Assembly (NCBI GenBank): GCA_028274925.1
Contig: JAQCNR010000196.1
Coordinates: 1-5,890, forward strand
Direction of reading: 5' to 3'
From: Halovenus sp.
Lineage (GTDB): Archaea > Halobacteriota > Halobacteria > Halobacteriales > Haloarculaceae
Length of the DNA: 5,890 nt
The position numbers and the translations under genes were made by a program. Of this stretch, positions 5,818 to 5,890 are shown piece after piece. Each line of letters starts with the position of its first letter. Position 1 is the stretch's first letter. The notes beneath the pieces were generated by a model. That model did no database searches and was not told the origin of the DNA. It saw only the letters and a list, made by a program, of their open reading frames with translations.

Positions 5818-5890
5818 ACAGTCTTGAAACAGTGACCCGCTCGATCAGCGTACCTGGATTTCTCTGCTCATACGGTGTGGTTGTCTCAAT

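Larger units (their letters stand above)
5571..5867 (-). pseudogene. Decayed acidic protein-coding sequence (unidentified), two in-frame stops
   Basis: One minus-strand frame of 99 codons reads as haloarchaeal protein over three segments interrupted by TAG (5727-5729) and TAA (5679-5681). It ends in TGA (5571-5573) and is preceded by another TGA (5868-5870). Segment one contains SRYADRAGHCFKTVSYRLEQ, then AEKAEQKTEWIPYEGPDGG. Segment two has SDDATDVQYQD. Segment three has LEEVSEEAADTDTERLEYVS and ends RLAKYR. About a quarter of the residues are Asp or Glu, and all pieces share the same frame, which chance would rarely give. No ATG or GTG opens the frame. The family is not recognised. It is probably a remnant of a gene read leftwards, possibly continuing past the right edge. 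Confidence 0.42.

Overview
This window reads as haloarchaeal DNA. The evident proteins are rich in Asp and Glu, both secreted proteins carry twin-arginine lipoprotein signal peptides, one gene has a TATA box about 30 bp before its ATG with no room for a leader, and no gene has a clear Shine-Dalgarno sequence. The content is molybdate/tungstate (Mo/W) uptake: parts of two ABC importers of the WtpABC/ModABC class, divergently oriented and separated by a Tfx-type regulator and some non-coding or decayed DNA.

Layout. Positions 1-341 (minus strand) hold the start of an ABC permease that runs off the left edge. Positions 413-1480 (minus) hold its substrate-binding lipoprotein, a good WtpA match with an IFHAGSL strand and a DPGGYR motif, preceded by a TATA box at 1507-1512. 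Positions 1513-2003 contain no intact gene, only an acidic coding-like fragment at 1807-1923. Positions 2004-2429 (minus) encode a Tfx-family DNA-binding protein. A 60-bp gap (2430-2489) then separates it from the divergent operon on the plus strand: a second, more divergent WtpA-like lipoprotein (2490-3563), a permease (3564-4379) and an ATPase (4376-5425). The three operon genes abut or overlap (TGAATG, then ATGA). The last 465 bases have no intact gene; one minus-strand frame at 5571-5867 looks like a decayed acidic protein with two internal stops.

How it fits together. Each binding protein should be anchored by a lipid outside the membrane, capture an oxyanion and deliver it to its permease, with WtpC hydrolysing ATP in the cytoplasm. 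The ATPase of the left system is not in the window. It may lie beyond the left edge, or the right-hand ATPase may be shared. Tfx proteins are known from Methanothermobacter, where Tfx binds near the promoter of the molybdenum formylmethanofuran dehydrogenase operon, so a Tfx gene next to a Mo/W importer suggests metal-linked control. The most notable non-coding signal is a perfect 16-bp palindrome at the exact centre of the tfx/wtpA gap, 30.5 bp from each start codon, where the core promoters of two leaderless transcripts would lie.

I found no RNA gene, CRISPR array, intact transposase or origin. The components belong to known families; what may be new is the paired arrangement and the symmetric shared control site.
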